From Lentzea sp. NEAU-D7 (lineage in GTDB: Bacteria > Actinomycetota > Actinomycetes > Mycobacteriales > Pseudonocardiaceae), in contig NZ_JAPJDL010000017.1 in the NCBI RefSeq assembly GCF_026242055.1, positions 156,907-220,906 of the forward strand: a DNA stretch of 64,000 bases, in the 5' to 3' direction. The notes below the pieces were generated by a model, which searched no databases, was not told the DNA's origin, and saw nothing but the letters and a program-made list of their open reading frames with translations. This document shows, piece after piece, positions 51,801 through 58,439 of this stretch (position 1 is its first letter; each line of letters starts with the position of its first letter). The position numbers and the translations under genes were made by a program.

Positions 51801-51996
51801 TGCGTCCCTGCAGGACGAGCCCGATCGGGTTGGAACCGGTGCTGTCCCTGGCGTCCGCGATCGCCGTCCTGATGCGGTGCTCCGCCCTGGTGTGCAACCC
51901 GTCGACGTGAGAGGGCGAGGTCCGCCAGACGTCGTCGGGGGTCTCGGCGGAGTTGAACCGCAGCGCGGCCAGTGCCTCGCGCAGCTGCGCGGTCAT
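48835..51996 (-). CDS. Large dual P-loop protein: AAA module plus HerA/FtsK-like module
   Basis: 1053 residues. Module 1 (about 35-380): Walker A GRKGVGKT (64-71), Walker B CVIAIDQLD (233-241) and a sensor stretch TIVACLPTTWIKL, as in AAA/STAND ATPases. An Ala/Pro/Glu linker follows (385-415). The middle region (415-605) is unassigned, with VLIRNGSKGWTGAK. Module 2 (about 650-1053): Walker A GSGSGKT (676-682), Walker B GLMVMDEAQ (921-929), then LLASQARKYGLGLLLATQAPKGVHNQVTGNATTQFFGRLNSPAQI. That last stretch is diagnostic of HerA/DUF87/FtsK-type translocases. It likely assembles as a DNA-acting hexamer. Last gene of the TIR operon; the start overlaps the upstream gene by 4 bases. Confidence 0.82.
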   Translation of the reverse strand: MTAQLREALAALRFNSAETPDDVWRTSPSHVDGLHTRAEHRIRTAIADARDSTGSNPIGLVLQGRKGVGKTHLLGTVRSMVQETGGYFFLIEVSSAEMFWDDVAEAMRTELLRTDDSGALQLTVLLRQLCRGADVSEEITRAIVNEAPLAPEHLDALVDGLRKVDARIATDCNAVIRALVLYASRHSSIGQGYLEGLDDETGERREWGLSSRTKPARHVVRDISRVLAMTGPCVIAIDQLDTVVNKTQDLIEDDLSPEEARELALISDGLMQLREITRRTVTIVACLPTTWIKLRKAASDTVGDRFTLTPILGAITDPAIARTLVEKWLGVIYRSHGITPPHPTWPVAAEAFGDDWQGETPRTLLKRVHSHAEACLHGEIRELRSFQEPEQQEETPAPKAASPRQAGPEPDYLAGLDAKFARLREKAALAAADVRPHNEDEVMPALLLAGLRSWVTEIGNDDLAWHPEPQSEDKSLHASLRHTVDEERDVEERWVFRHIASGHGNRVLRRLRDARAAAAGGRGRHLVLIRNGSKGWTGAKTRGEVAEFEKRGGKSVDVSDEDLRTFIALKEMWSSQSHQLLAWLVARKPASSTTFLRVILPDPARSGIRSGHQETRPPPAMPQPVTPELEEPQPENRSAKPEPPPERGDGAIVLGMDGEIRIELESLRKHAIVFAGSGSGKTVLLRRIVEECALQGVSAIVLDPNNDLARLGDAWPEAPGEWRAGDAAKAAAYLAGTEVVVWTPGRAAGRPLSFHPLPDFALVRGDQDEFEAAVEAAVARLVPHARIANETKFAVRGRAVLKEALKHYARADRRDLNGLVDLLAELPDGVSKLYSATATAADLAETLRAAMVNDPLLAGTGEATDPGVLFEPSRGKKARISVISFVGLPSDEQRQGFISQLQLEVFAWIKRNPAVDRPLGGLMVMDEAQTIAPSGGVTASTQTTILLASQARKYGLGLLLATQAPKGVHNQVTGNATTQFFGRLNSPAQIAAATDMARAKGSSIADISRLERGQFYVTGDTFGFRRMRAPLCLSHHPPSPLRLEEVVERARKQ

Positions 51997-52595
51997 GACT
52001 CCTCCATCGCCACGAGGTGCAGGTCCTCGCTGCCGACCCGCAACGCCGCCGCGTGGTCCTCCGGCGTGAGCACCTTGGTGTTCGACTCGGGAGCCAGGTG
52101 GACCGTCCCGGTCTTCGACATCTTCACCAGCACCTCGTCGACCTCGCCCTTCTCCACCCCGTTGAGCCGCGGCCGGATGCGCGCCAGGCGGATCCAGTCC
52201 TGCGGCTCGACGGCCAGTTCCTCGTAGACGGACCGGATCATCGACTCCAGGTCCCGGGACCGGATCACCTCGACCAGCGTGCCGCGTTCCTTGTGGTGCA
52301 GGACGAACTTCTTCAGCAGGCCGAAGGCGGCTCGCGTGTGGGAGGGCGTCCTCGGCGGCAACTCACCGTCCACGAGATCCGTCAGGCACCAGGAGATGCC
52401 CTGGTCGGTGATCTCGTGGACCATCGGCGTCACGTCTTCGTCGGTCCGGAGCAGACCGGCCTTGTTCAGCTTGCCGCGACCCGCCTTGGTGAGCCTGACC
52501 CGGCCGTTCAGCTCCGTGTTGAGCATCTTCCGGTTCTCCGACATCAGCACCATCAGCGCCGCACGTTCTGGGGCACCAAACTTCTCCGGCATCAC
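51993..52595 (-). CDS. 200-aa protein of the TIR operon, possible winged-helix
   Basis: 200 residues starting ATGATG at 52595. The N-terminal half resembles a winged helix: GAPERAALMVLMSENRKMLNTELNGRVRLTKAGRGKLNKAGLLRTD, followed by TPMVHEITDQGISWCL. The second half (AAFGLLKKFVLHHKERGTLVEVIRSRDLESMIRSVYEELAVEPQDWIRLARIRPRLNGVEKGEVDEVL) is helical and charged. A DNA- or nucleic-acid-binding adaptor is inferred only. It is coupled to the HerA-like gene (ATGA) and 8 bases from the MinD-like gene. Confidence 0.65.
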   Translation of the reverse strand: MMPEKFGAPERAALMVLMSENRKMLNTELNGRVRLTKAGRGKLNKAGLLRTDEDVTPMVHEITDQGISWCLTDLVDGELPPRTPSHTRAAFGLLKKFVLHHKERGTLVEVIRSRDLESMIRSVYEELAVEPQDWIRLARIRPRLNGVEKGEVDEVLVKMSKTGTVHLAPESNTKVLTPEDHAAALRVGSEDLHLVAMEES

Positions 52596-52603
52596 GCCGC
52601 CTC

Positions 52604-54244
52604 TCAGTCAGTGAACGCGTTGATTCGTCGCTCGATCCGGGCGAGCAGAGCGCTCACCTCGGCGTGCAGTCGCTGGGGTACGGCGACCCCGGCGCCGTTG
52701 CGGTGCGGCTTGGCCAGGAGCAGGAGGTCAGCCGACCGGTCGCGCAGCAGGTCCATGTCGCCGTCGTCGAGCGCGCTCGCCATGCCGCGCACCGTCTCCT
52801 CGACGAGCACGAACCGTTCGGCGTACGGCAGTTGGTCCGGCAGTTCGCGCAAGGCGTCCTCGGCGCTGCGCAACGCTTCGTGGTCCGGCGCGGTCTCCGC
52901 TGCCGGGGTGGCCTTGATGAGGTCGTGCAACTCCCGCGCCACCTTCGCGGGCCGCACGTCGGGCTCGAACTCCAGGTGGCGGAGGTTGCGCACGAAACCG
53001 GGCAGCCGCTCGACGTCGGTGCCCCGGGTCAGCAGGCAGAACATCTGCCGCTGCACTCCGTCCGGGCCGAGAGTGCGGCGCAGGAACCGTTCCGCCTCCG
53101 TCAGCTGCCACCTGCTCAGCCGGCCGTCCACCAGCAGGCACAGGTTCTCGGCGGAGTCGCTCGTCTGGTCGAGGATCTCCGGGTCGCCCGACACCGACCG
53201 CTCCGCCTTCACCCCGAGCAGGCGCAACTCGGTGATCAGCTCGGCTCCCGGGCGCCACAACGTCCTGGGGCTGGACACCAGCAGGTCAAGGTCGAACTTC
53301 TGGCGCCGTGACCGCGCCGCCGCCACGTAGGCGTCGCGGTTCTCGGCCAGCAGGTCGGTCCGGTCGAACTCCTGCGCGATCACCGACGCGACCGTCTCCA
53401 GGGCGAACGAGATCTGGTTCGGTGAGGGGGAGAGCTCCTCCAGCACGGGCAACAGCTCGCCGAAGCTCCAATAGGAGACGTAAGGCACGGTCAGATGCCG
53501 CAGCATCAGGTCCGGCTTCACGCTTTTGACCAGCCAGTTGCTGAACAGCGGCGTCACGACCTCGGCGGACTTCTTCTGCCACTCCGCGGCGCGTTCGTAC
53601 TCCACCGTGTTGTCCAGCCGGGACAGCACGGGCATCACCTGGTGCCGGGGCCTGTCGTAGGGCAGCCGGTCCCTGGCCTGGTCCGCGAGGCGGGCGATGT
53701 CCACGACGTCGTTGAGGTTCTGGTCGTTGGCGGTGAACACGACCACCAACCGGTCCGGCAACTGGGCGGTGCAGATGCTCGCGATGTCCGAGACACCGGT
53801 GCGGCTGTCGATCAGCACGAAGTCGTACTTGGCGGTCCACTCGTCGCGGTACTCCTCGAGGTGCGCCGCGAAGCCCTTCCGGTAGAGGTCCTCCCAGTTG
53901 ATCGCCTGCAGCTGCCGGGGGTAGCCGGGGTCGAGCCTGCCCTGGTCGACCCTGCCCGCCGCGATCAGGTCGAGCACGCCACCGTCCACCTCGACCCGCA
54001 CCTCGTGCGACCGAGGAGTTCTCACTCCTGCGAGGTACTCGTGTGCGAGGTCGACCACACCGCTTTGCGGCTCATCGACAAGATGGGGGTGGAAGTAGAG
54101 GTGAAGTCCAGGCGCTTCCAGATCCCAGTCGACCACCAGCACGCGATAACCCCAGCGCGTGAGCAGCACCGCGATGTTGGCCAGGGTGAAGCTGCGTCCG
54201 ACTCCGCCTTTGTACGAGTAGAACGTGATGACTGTTCCGGTCAT
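52604..54244 (-). CDS. MinD/ParA-like ATPase with C-terminal TIR-like domain
   Basis: 546 residues from ATG 54244. The deviant Walker A is YKGGVGRSFTLANIAVLL (signature Lys12, Arg in place of the second Lys), with VLVVDWDLEAPGLHLYF and YDFVLIDSRTGVSDIASI as switch and Walker B. These are hallmarks of the KGGxGRS group that accompanies TIR-type conflict genes in actinobacteria. Residues about 316-442 look like a second, divergent TIR domain: KFDLDLLVSSPRTLWRPGAELITELRLLGV, then LCLLVDGRLSRWQLTEAERFLRRTL with W379-x-x-x-E383, then MFCLLTRGTDVERLP. The helical tail ends at 546. It overlaps the TIR gene stop by 4 bases. Confidence 0.82.
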   Translation of the reverse strand: MTGTVITFYSYKGGVGRSFTLANIAVLLTRWGYRVLVVDWDLEAPGLHLYFHPHLVDEPQSGVVDLAHEYLAGVRTPRSHEVRVEVDGGVLDLIAAGRVDQGRLDPGYPRQLQAINWEDLYRKGFAAHLEEYRDEWTAKYDFVLIDSRTGVSDIASICTAQLPDRLVVVFTANDQNLNDVVDIARLADQARDRLPYDRPRHQVMPVLSRLDNTVEYERAAEWQKKSAEVVTPLFSNWLVKSVKPDLMLRHLTVPYVSYWSFGELLPVLEELSPSPNQISFALETVASVIAQEFDRTDLLAENRDAYVAAARSRRQKFDLDLLVSSPRTLWRPGAELITELRLLGVKAERSVSGDPEILDQTSDSAENLCLLVDGRLSRWQLTEAERFLRRTLGPDGVQRQMFCLLTRGTDVERLPGFVRNLRHLEFEPDVRPAKVARELHDLIKATPAAETAPDHEALRSAEDALRELPDQLPYAERFVLVEETVRGMASALDDGDMDLLRDRSADLLLLAKPHRNGAGVAVPQRLHAEVSALLARIERRINAFTD

Positions 54245-54837
54245 GTCTGGAACCTCGGCAACGGCGGAGGAGGGATGAGCACAGGTTCCGGCCGGTCGAC
54301 GATCGGCCAGTCCGGGCTCCACTCGGGAACCTGCCTCGCCAGCTGGACGAGGTCACGCGCCAGCTCCCTGACTTTGCGGCAGAAAGGGAGGTAGTCGACC
54401 GAGTCCTGGTAAACCAGCTCCGGATACGCGTAGTCCTTGAAGTCCTGCCAGGAACGCATTCGCTCAGCGAGCGGGAAGTTGTCCGAGTCCGAATAGAGAA
54501 TGGGGTAGATCAGGCCCTGGGTCACGTCCGCGCCGGCCAGCCCGAGCATGGCCTCCCGCGCCCGCATGCTCTCCAGCTCGGCCATGCACCAGTCCGACTC
54601 GAAGTAGTGCGGGGTCAGCAGCTGGATCATGATCTTGCTGTGCCGCAGGGAGTTCTCGAGGTTGTGCGCCCACTGCACGGCCCGCGGCATCACCTTGTCC
54701 ACGTAGACCCGGGGCGCTGGTGCGCACTCGTCCGCGAGACACTCGGTGAGTTTGCTGTAGAAGTGGTTCACCAGCCATTTCTGGACACTGCCTTTGCGGC
54801 TGTAGCTGATGAAGAAATCGAACTTGTAGCCGGACAC
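54241..54837 (-). CDS. TIR-domain protein, probable NAD-cleaving effector
   Basis: 198 residues from GTG 54837; a TTG at 54846 is possible, and no strong ribosome site is visible. A full TIR domain: beta-1 YKFDFFISYSRKGSVQ, beta-2 PRVYVDKVM, the helix with NSLRHSKIMIQLLTPHYFESDWCMAELESMRAR containing W83-x-x-x-E87 (the catalytic Glu position of TIR NADases), and IYPILYSDSDNFP. The Pro-rich C terminus (PEPVLIPPPPLPRF) may bind a partner. First gene of the operon, right behind the tRNA array terminator. A role as effector of an immune or conflict system is inferred from fold and neighbours. Confidence 0.88.
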   Translation of the reverse strand: MSGYKFDFFISYSRKGSVQKWLVNHFYSKLTECLADECAPAPRVYVDKVMPRAVQWAHNLENSLRHSKIMIQLLTPHYFESDWCMAELESMRAREAMLGLAGADVTQGLIYPILYSDSDNFPLAERMRSWQDFKDYAYPELVYQDSVDYLPFCRKVRELARDLVQLARQVPEWSPDWPIVDRPEPVLIPPPPLPRFQT

Positions 54838-54958
54838 AGCGACCAACAGTAGATGCGGTCATCTCGCGATAAAAGACAAAAAAGTGGGCATTTTGAGGGA
54901 TTCCGACCAATAATTGGACAAAAACTGGGCGGAATCGGCGCCTTGCCGCGAACAGCAA

Positions 54959-54990
54959 GAAGCCCTCGATCATGTTCGATCGAGGGCTTC
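54959..54990 (-). terminator. Terminator of the tRNA array
   Basis: GAAGCCCTCGATC (54959-54971) and GATCGAGGGCTTC (54978-54990) pair perfectly around ATGTTC, 10 bases beyond the 3' end of the last tRNA. Stem GC content and position support intrinsic termination of the tRNA transcript. Confidence 0.85.
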
Positions 54991-54999
54991 TGCAGTGAG

Positions 55000-55071
<72 letters not shown>

Positions 55072-55072
55072 G

Positions 55073-55145
55073 AGCGGATGACGAGACTCGAACTCGCGAC
55101 CCTCACCTTGGCAAGGTGATGCGCTACCAACTGCGCTACATCCGC
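55073..55145 (-). tRNA. tRNA-Gly(GCC), copy 1
   Basis: Minus strand: GCGGATGTAGCGCAGTTGG, anticodon loop TTGCCAA (anticodon GCC), T-loop GAGTTCGAGTCTC and acceptor CATCCGC with U73. One base from the Val gene. Identical to the copy at 55489-55561. Confidence 0.97.
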
Positions 55146-55256
55146 GTGCTCCCCGGTTTCCCGTGGTGCGAGAGGAACTTTATCCGATGGCCCCCCGGAG
55201 TTCCAAATCGGCTGATCTTCGGGGTGACGCGTCCGCCGGCACACCCGTGAAACGAC

Positions 55257-55291
55257 AGCGGGGCCAGGTGCGCTGTGCACCTGGCCCCGCT
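55257..55291 (-). terminator. Hairpin inside the tRNA array
   Basis: AGCGGGGCCAGGTGC (55257-55271) and its exact inverse (55277-55291) flank GCTGT. It lies 13 bases after tRNA-Val copy 2 and before tRNA-Gly copy 1, splitting the array into a Gly-Cys-Val unit and a Gly-Val unit. Confidence 0.8.
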
Positions 55292-55304
55292 GGTCGATCC
55301 GAAG

Positions 55305-55376
<72 letters not shown>

Positions 55377-55377
55377 G

Positions 55378-55449
55378 AGGCGGAGACGGGAATCGAACCC
55401 GTGTACAGGGCTTTGCAGGCCCTTGCCTAAGCCACTCGGCCACTCCGCC
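55378..55449 (-). tRNA. tRNA-Cys(GCA)
   Basis: Minus strand: GGCGGAGTGGCCGAGTGG, anticodon loop CTGCAAA (anticodon GCA), T-loop GGGTTCGATTCCC and acceptor CTCCGCC with U73, the discriminator typical for cysteine. The only Cys tRNA in the window. Confidence 0.97.
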
Positions 55450-55488
55450 AGGAGCATGACCCCACGGCAGTACACCGTGGAACCACAG

Positions 55489-55561
55489 AGCGGATGACGA
55501 GACTCGAACTCGCGACCCTCACCTTGGCAAGGTGATGCGCTACCAACTGCGCTACATCCGC
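55489..55561 (-). tRNA. tRNA-Gly(GCC), copy 2
   Basis: Same 73 bases as the copy at 55073-55145. First gene of the array in transcription order (Gly, Cys, Val, then Gly, Val). Its promoter would lie in 55562-55660. Confidence 0.97.
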
Positions 55562-55668
55562 GTACATCACTGACTTCATGATGTTGAAACGAAGCTTATA
55601 CGAGGGGTTCAAGCGGGTTTCACCGGGGGTGCCCGCTTCGGCATCGCGGGCCCCCTACCTCGGATTAT

Positions 55669-56094
55669 TCAGCTCAGATCGTTCGAGATGAGGTGCGTGA
55701 GCGCCTCGTCGACGTTGACCCAGAGGTGCTCGTTGCCCGGCACGACGACGTCGTAGGTCCGGTCGAGGAAGTCAGCGAGTTCCTGGGCGGACGCCTCGAA
55801 CATGGCGTGCCCGGAAGGCGAGCTCAGCTCGATCACGACGACCTCGGGGTCGTCTGCGGCGGGGCGGATCCGGACGTCACCGTCGCCGGCGTCGGCGATG
55901 AGACCGTCCGCGAGCAGGTCGCGGGCGTAAACCCACTCGACCCAACCGGCGCGGCCGGTGCGGAACGCGGCCACAACCGCGTACGGGTCCTTCGTGTCGT
56001 ATCGAAGCTCCACCTGAACCGGGACCGCGGGGGTCCTCGGTGCCAGCAGGTCGAAGACCGCTGTCGAGCGGAGCGTCACGTGATCGTTGCGCAT
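55669..56094 (-). CDS. ssgB: SsgB-type sporulation/cell division regulator
   Basis: 141 residues of SsgA-like protein: VQVELRYDTKDPYAVVAAFRTGRAGWVEWVYARDLLADGLIADAGDGDVRIRPA and HAMFEASAQELADFLDRTYDVVVPGNEHLWVNVDEALTHLI. In Streptomyces SsgB recruits FtsZ to sporulation septa. SsgB is the most conserved member and occurs alone in non-streptomycete actinomycetes, which fits here. No other SsgA-like gene is visible. Divergent from the ECF sigma gene, 231 bases apart. Confidence 0.88.
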   Translation of the reverse strand: MRNDHVTLRSTAVFDLLAPRTPAVPVQVELRYDTKDPYAVVAAFRTGRAGWVEWVYARDLLADGLIADAGDGDVRIRPAADDPEVVVIELSSPSGHAMFEASAQELADFLDRTYDVVVPGNEHLWVNVDEALTHLISNDLS

Positions 56095-56325
56095 CGTCGT
56101 TACCCTCTTCTCCCTTCCCGGTCAATGAAACGACCGAGCACCTTAGTTGTGACGTGCATGTGGCGAGGAACGCTCGCGAATCGGGTCCAGATCACCCCAT
56201 CGGGTCAGCTCGACTCCGCAACGCGACCGTGTGCACGCACTCCGTTGCCTCCTCGCTCTTAGCCGGGGTTCAGCGACTCCCATCTTGCTGGGTCTAACCT
56301 GAACCCGGTACCGGCTGTTGCGCGA

Positions 56326-56970
56326 ATGTTGGACGTGAGGACATCTCTGGTGGCTGACTCGCCCGGCCCAACCGTTGCGTCGAGCGACGGCCGGCCGACC
56401 GATTTCGAGCTCGTGCAAAGACTCGCACAGGGCGATCGGTCGGCGTTCGGTGAGCTGTACGACAGGTACGGCACACCAGCATATTCGCTGGCCAGGCGGA
56501 TCTGCGTGGACCCGGAACTGGCCGAGGACGTCGTCCAGGAAGCCTTCCTCGCGCTCTGGCGGCACCCCGCCAGGTTCGACCCCGCCCGCGGAAGTTTCGG
56601 CACCTGGTTGATGACTTTGGTGCACCACCGCGCGGTCGACGCCGTACGTAAGGAGAACACTCAGCGTCGTCGGACTGTTCCCCTCACCGACGATGTCTCC
56701 CCTCCTGCCGAAGGTTCCGACCACGCAGCGTTGGTCAGCGTGGTGAGCGCCGAGGTCAGAGCGGCCCTGCACACGCTGCCGGAAGAACAGCGCCAAGTAA
56801 TAGCGCTCGCCTATCTCGGCGGCTACACGCAGTGCGAAGTGGCAAAGCTGACAGGCGTCCCGCTGGGAACTGTGAAATCGCGCACGTTCGCGGCGATCAG
56901 ACGTCTGAGAGGCACGTTGGGGAACTTGTGGGCCGGAGAGACCGGCGAAACGACAGGAGTTCACCGGTGA
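56326..56970 (+). CDS. ECF sigma factor (SigK/SigL-like)
   Basis: 214 residues from ATG 56326; GTG 56335 or 56350 are alternatives. Sigma-70 region 2: DRSAFGELYDRYGTPAYSLARRICVDPELAEDVVQEAFLALWRHPARFDPARGSFGTWLMTLVHHRAVDAVRKE. Region 4: LPEEQRQVIALAYLGGYTQCEVAKLTGVPLGTVKSRTFAAIRRLR. The GTGA overlap with an anti-sigma gene shows a regulator pair. Such pairs usually autoregulate; I could not assign the promoter with confidence. Confidence 0.93.
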   Translation: MLDVRTSLVADSPGPTVASSDGRPTDFELVQRLAQGDRSAFGELYDRYGTPAYSLARRICVDPELAEDVVQEAFLALWRHPARFDPARGSFGTWLMTLVHHRAVDAVRKENTQRRRTVPLTDDVSPPAEGSDHAALVSVVSAEVRAALHTLPEEQRQVIALAYLGGYTQCEVAKLTGVPLGTVKSRTFAAIRRLRGTLGNLWAGETGETTGVHR

Positions 56971-57749
56971 ACGGCGACCTGTGCGCTCACGAGGAGCTAG
57001 CCGTCGGCTGGGCGATGCACTCGTTGGAGCCAGACGAGGAAGCACTGGCCCGCGACCACGTGCCGACGTGCGCCACCTGCCAGCGCACCGTGCAGGCGAC
57101 GCAGGAGGTGCTGGCGAGCATCGGCGGCGCGGTCCACCAGGAACAACCACCACCCCGCCTGCGCGCGAAGCTGATGGAGCAGATCGAGCACATCCCCCAG
57201 GAAGCACCGGCCCACCACACCCCGCGCCACGCGGCACCGATCCCGCTGCGTCCGCAGCACCGCCGCCGCACCGGCCGCGTCCTGCTGGCCGCCGCGGCAG
57301 CGTTGGCCGTACTGGCAGGCGCCGGCTACCTCGGCGTGCGCGTGAACCAGCTCTCGAACCAGGTAGCGGCCTCCCAGGCCCGAACCGACGACCTGAATAG
57401 GGCCCTCTCCCTCGCAGCCGACCCGGCGACGAACAGGGCGGTCCTGCGCACGGCCTCAGGCGACGAGGTGGCCGTCGTCCTCTCCAACCCGAACTCGGGC
57501 GCCGTGGTGCCGATGAACCTGAAACCGAACGACTCGGGACACGTTTACGTGGTTTGGGGCGCGAGCACCAAAGCGCCGGTACCGTTGGCGATGTTCGACG
57601 TACGAGCCGGTTCGGCCGACCCGCAACTGCTGGCCTGGTCCTCCGACGCGCACAAGCACACGACCTTCGCGGTGTCGCTCGAACCAGGCCGCCAAGCCCC
57701 GCCGAAACCCTCGGAGGTGCTAGCGGGCGGCCAGGTTGCACCCGCCTGA
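56967..57749 (+). CDS. RskA-type anti-sigma factor
   Basis: 260 residues from GTG 56967 with AGGAGT upstream. N-terminal anti-sigma domain with an HxxxCxxC-type zinc motif (ARDHVPTCATCQRTV), one membrane segment (RTGRVLLAAAAALAVLAGAGYLGVRV, about residues 109-134), then an extracytoplasmic RskA_C domain (AVLRTASGDEVAVVLSNPNSGAVVPMNLKPNDSGHVYVVWGAS). It holds the ECF sigma factor at the membrane until an envelope signal triggers release by proteolysis, as known for RskA. Confidence 0.92.
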   Translation: MNGDLCAHEELAVGWAMHSLEPDEEALARDHVPTCATCQRTVQATQEVLASIGGAVHQEQPPPRLRAKLMEQIEHIPQEAPAHHTPRHAAPIPLRPQHRRRTGRVLLAAAAALAVLAGAGYLGVRVNQLSNQVAASQARTDDLNRALSLAADPATNRAVLRTASGDEVAVVLSNPNSGAVVPMNLKPNDSGHVYVVWGASTKAPVPLAMFDVRAGSADPQLLAWSSDAHKHTTFAVSLEPGRQAPPKPSEVLAGGQVAPA

Positions 57750-57771
57750 ATCCCAACAGGATGATCGACAC

Positions 57772-58194
57772 ATGACGAAGCCCGACGTGAAGCCCGAAGA
57801 GCACAAGGGCTGGCGCCACTGGTTCCACCGGAACCCGGCACTGAACCTGGCCTACCGGATCGGCGTGGGCGTGATCGGCGGCCTGGTCCTGATCGCGGGC
57901 ATCATCATGATCCCGTATCCGGGCCCGGGCTGGCTCGTGGTCTTCGCGGGCCTCGCCATCCTCGCCACGGAGTTCGAGTGGGCAGGCCGAGTCCTGCAGT
58001 TCGCCAAGCGCTACTACGACCGCTGGGTCGAGTGGCTCAAGCGCCAGCCGTCCTGGGTCCGCGGCCTGGTGATGGCGGGCGTCTGCGCCATCGTCCTCGT
58101 GACCTGCTACTTCCTCAACGTGTTCGCGCTGGTAGGCGGCTGGTTCGGCCTCGAGTGGAGCTGGTTGCAGAGCCCGATTTTTGGTTCTCGTTGA
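57772..58194 (+). CDS. TIGR02611-type membrane protein with PGPGW motif
   Basis: 140 residues from ATG 57772. Seen: WRHWFHRNPALNLAYRIGVGVIGGLVLIAGIIMIPYPGPGWLVVFAGLAILATEFEWAGRVL, containing the PGPGW motif between two membrane helices, and a third helix (GLVMAGVCAIVLVTCYFLNVFALVGGWFGL). Function unknown; it is common next to conserved actinobacterial genes. It follows the anti-sigma gene by 22 bases and precedes tRNA-Val(CAC). Confidence 0.87.
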   Translation: MTKPDVKPEEHKGWRHWFHRNPALNLAYRIGVGVIGGLVLIAGIIMIPYPGPGWLVVFAGLAILATEFEWAGRVLQFAKRYYDRWVEWLKRQPSWVRGLVMAGVCAIVLVTCYFLNVFALVGGWFGLEWSWLQSPIFGSR

Positions 58195-58250
58195 TGATGT
58201 TGTAGGCTATGGCCACACCGCGAGAGCGGGACAGCAACACAACAGAACAC

Positions 58251-58322
58251 GGGCGTTTAGCTCAGCGGGAGAGCGCTTCGTTCACACCGAAGAGGTCACT
58301 GGTTCGATCCCAGTATCGCCCA
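58251..58322 (+). tRNA. tRNA-Val(CAC), likely integration site
   Basis: GGGCGTTTAGCTCAGCGG, anticodon loop TTCACAC (anticodon CAC), T-loop TGGTTCGATCCCA, acceptor ATCGCCC and discriminator A. Complete. An integrase gene ends 118 bases beyond the 3' end and points towards it, the standard layout for elements that integrate into the 3' half of a tRNA. Confidence 0.97.
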
Positions 58323-58343
58323 CAGTGTGTTTTACCTAGTCAG

Positions 58344-58375
58344 ACGGCCTGTCGATGATCTCATCGGCGGGCCGT
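58344..58375 (+). terminator. Hairpin after tRNA-Val(CAC)
   Basis: ACGGCCTGTCGATGA (58344-58358) pairs with CATCGGCGGGCCGT (58362-58375) with two G-U type pairs, followed by TTTG. It probably ends the tRNA transcript and also faces the integrase stop. Confidence 0.65.
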
Positions 58376-58385
58376 TTGCGTTGCG

Positions 58386-58405
58386 TTGGGAGCAAATTGG
58401 GAGCA
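58386..58405. repeat. Two TTGGGAGCA direct repeats near the attachment site
   Basis: TTGGGAGCA occurs at 58386-58394 and 58397-58405, one helical turn apart (11 bases), between the tRNA and the integrase gene. This is the size and place expected of integrase arm-type binding sites. It is not proven. Confidence 0.4.
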
Positions 58406-58439
58406 CGGCCTCCTGACCACAGTTGCAATACCTAAGTAG

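Noticed and set aside
48178..54837. Assignment of the TIR cluster to a known named system (Thoeris, FxsABC, BREX, SIR2-HerA)
   Set aside because: ThsA/ThsB architecture, FxSxx-COOH peptide, PglZ/methylase genes and SIR2 are all absent. Only single components resemble parts of these systems.
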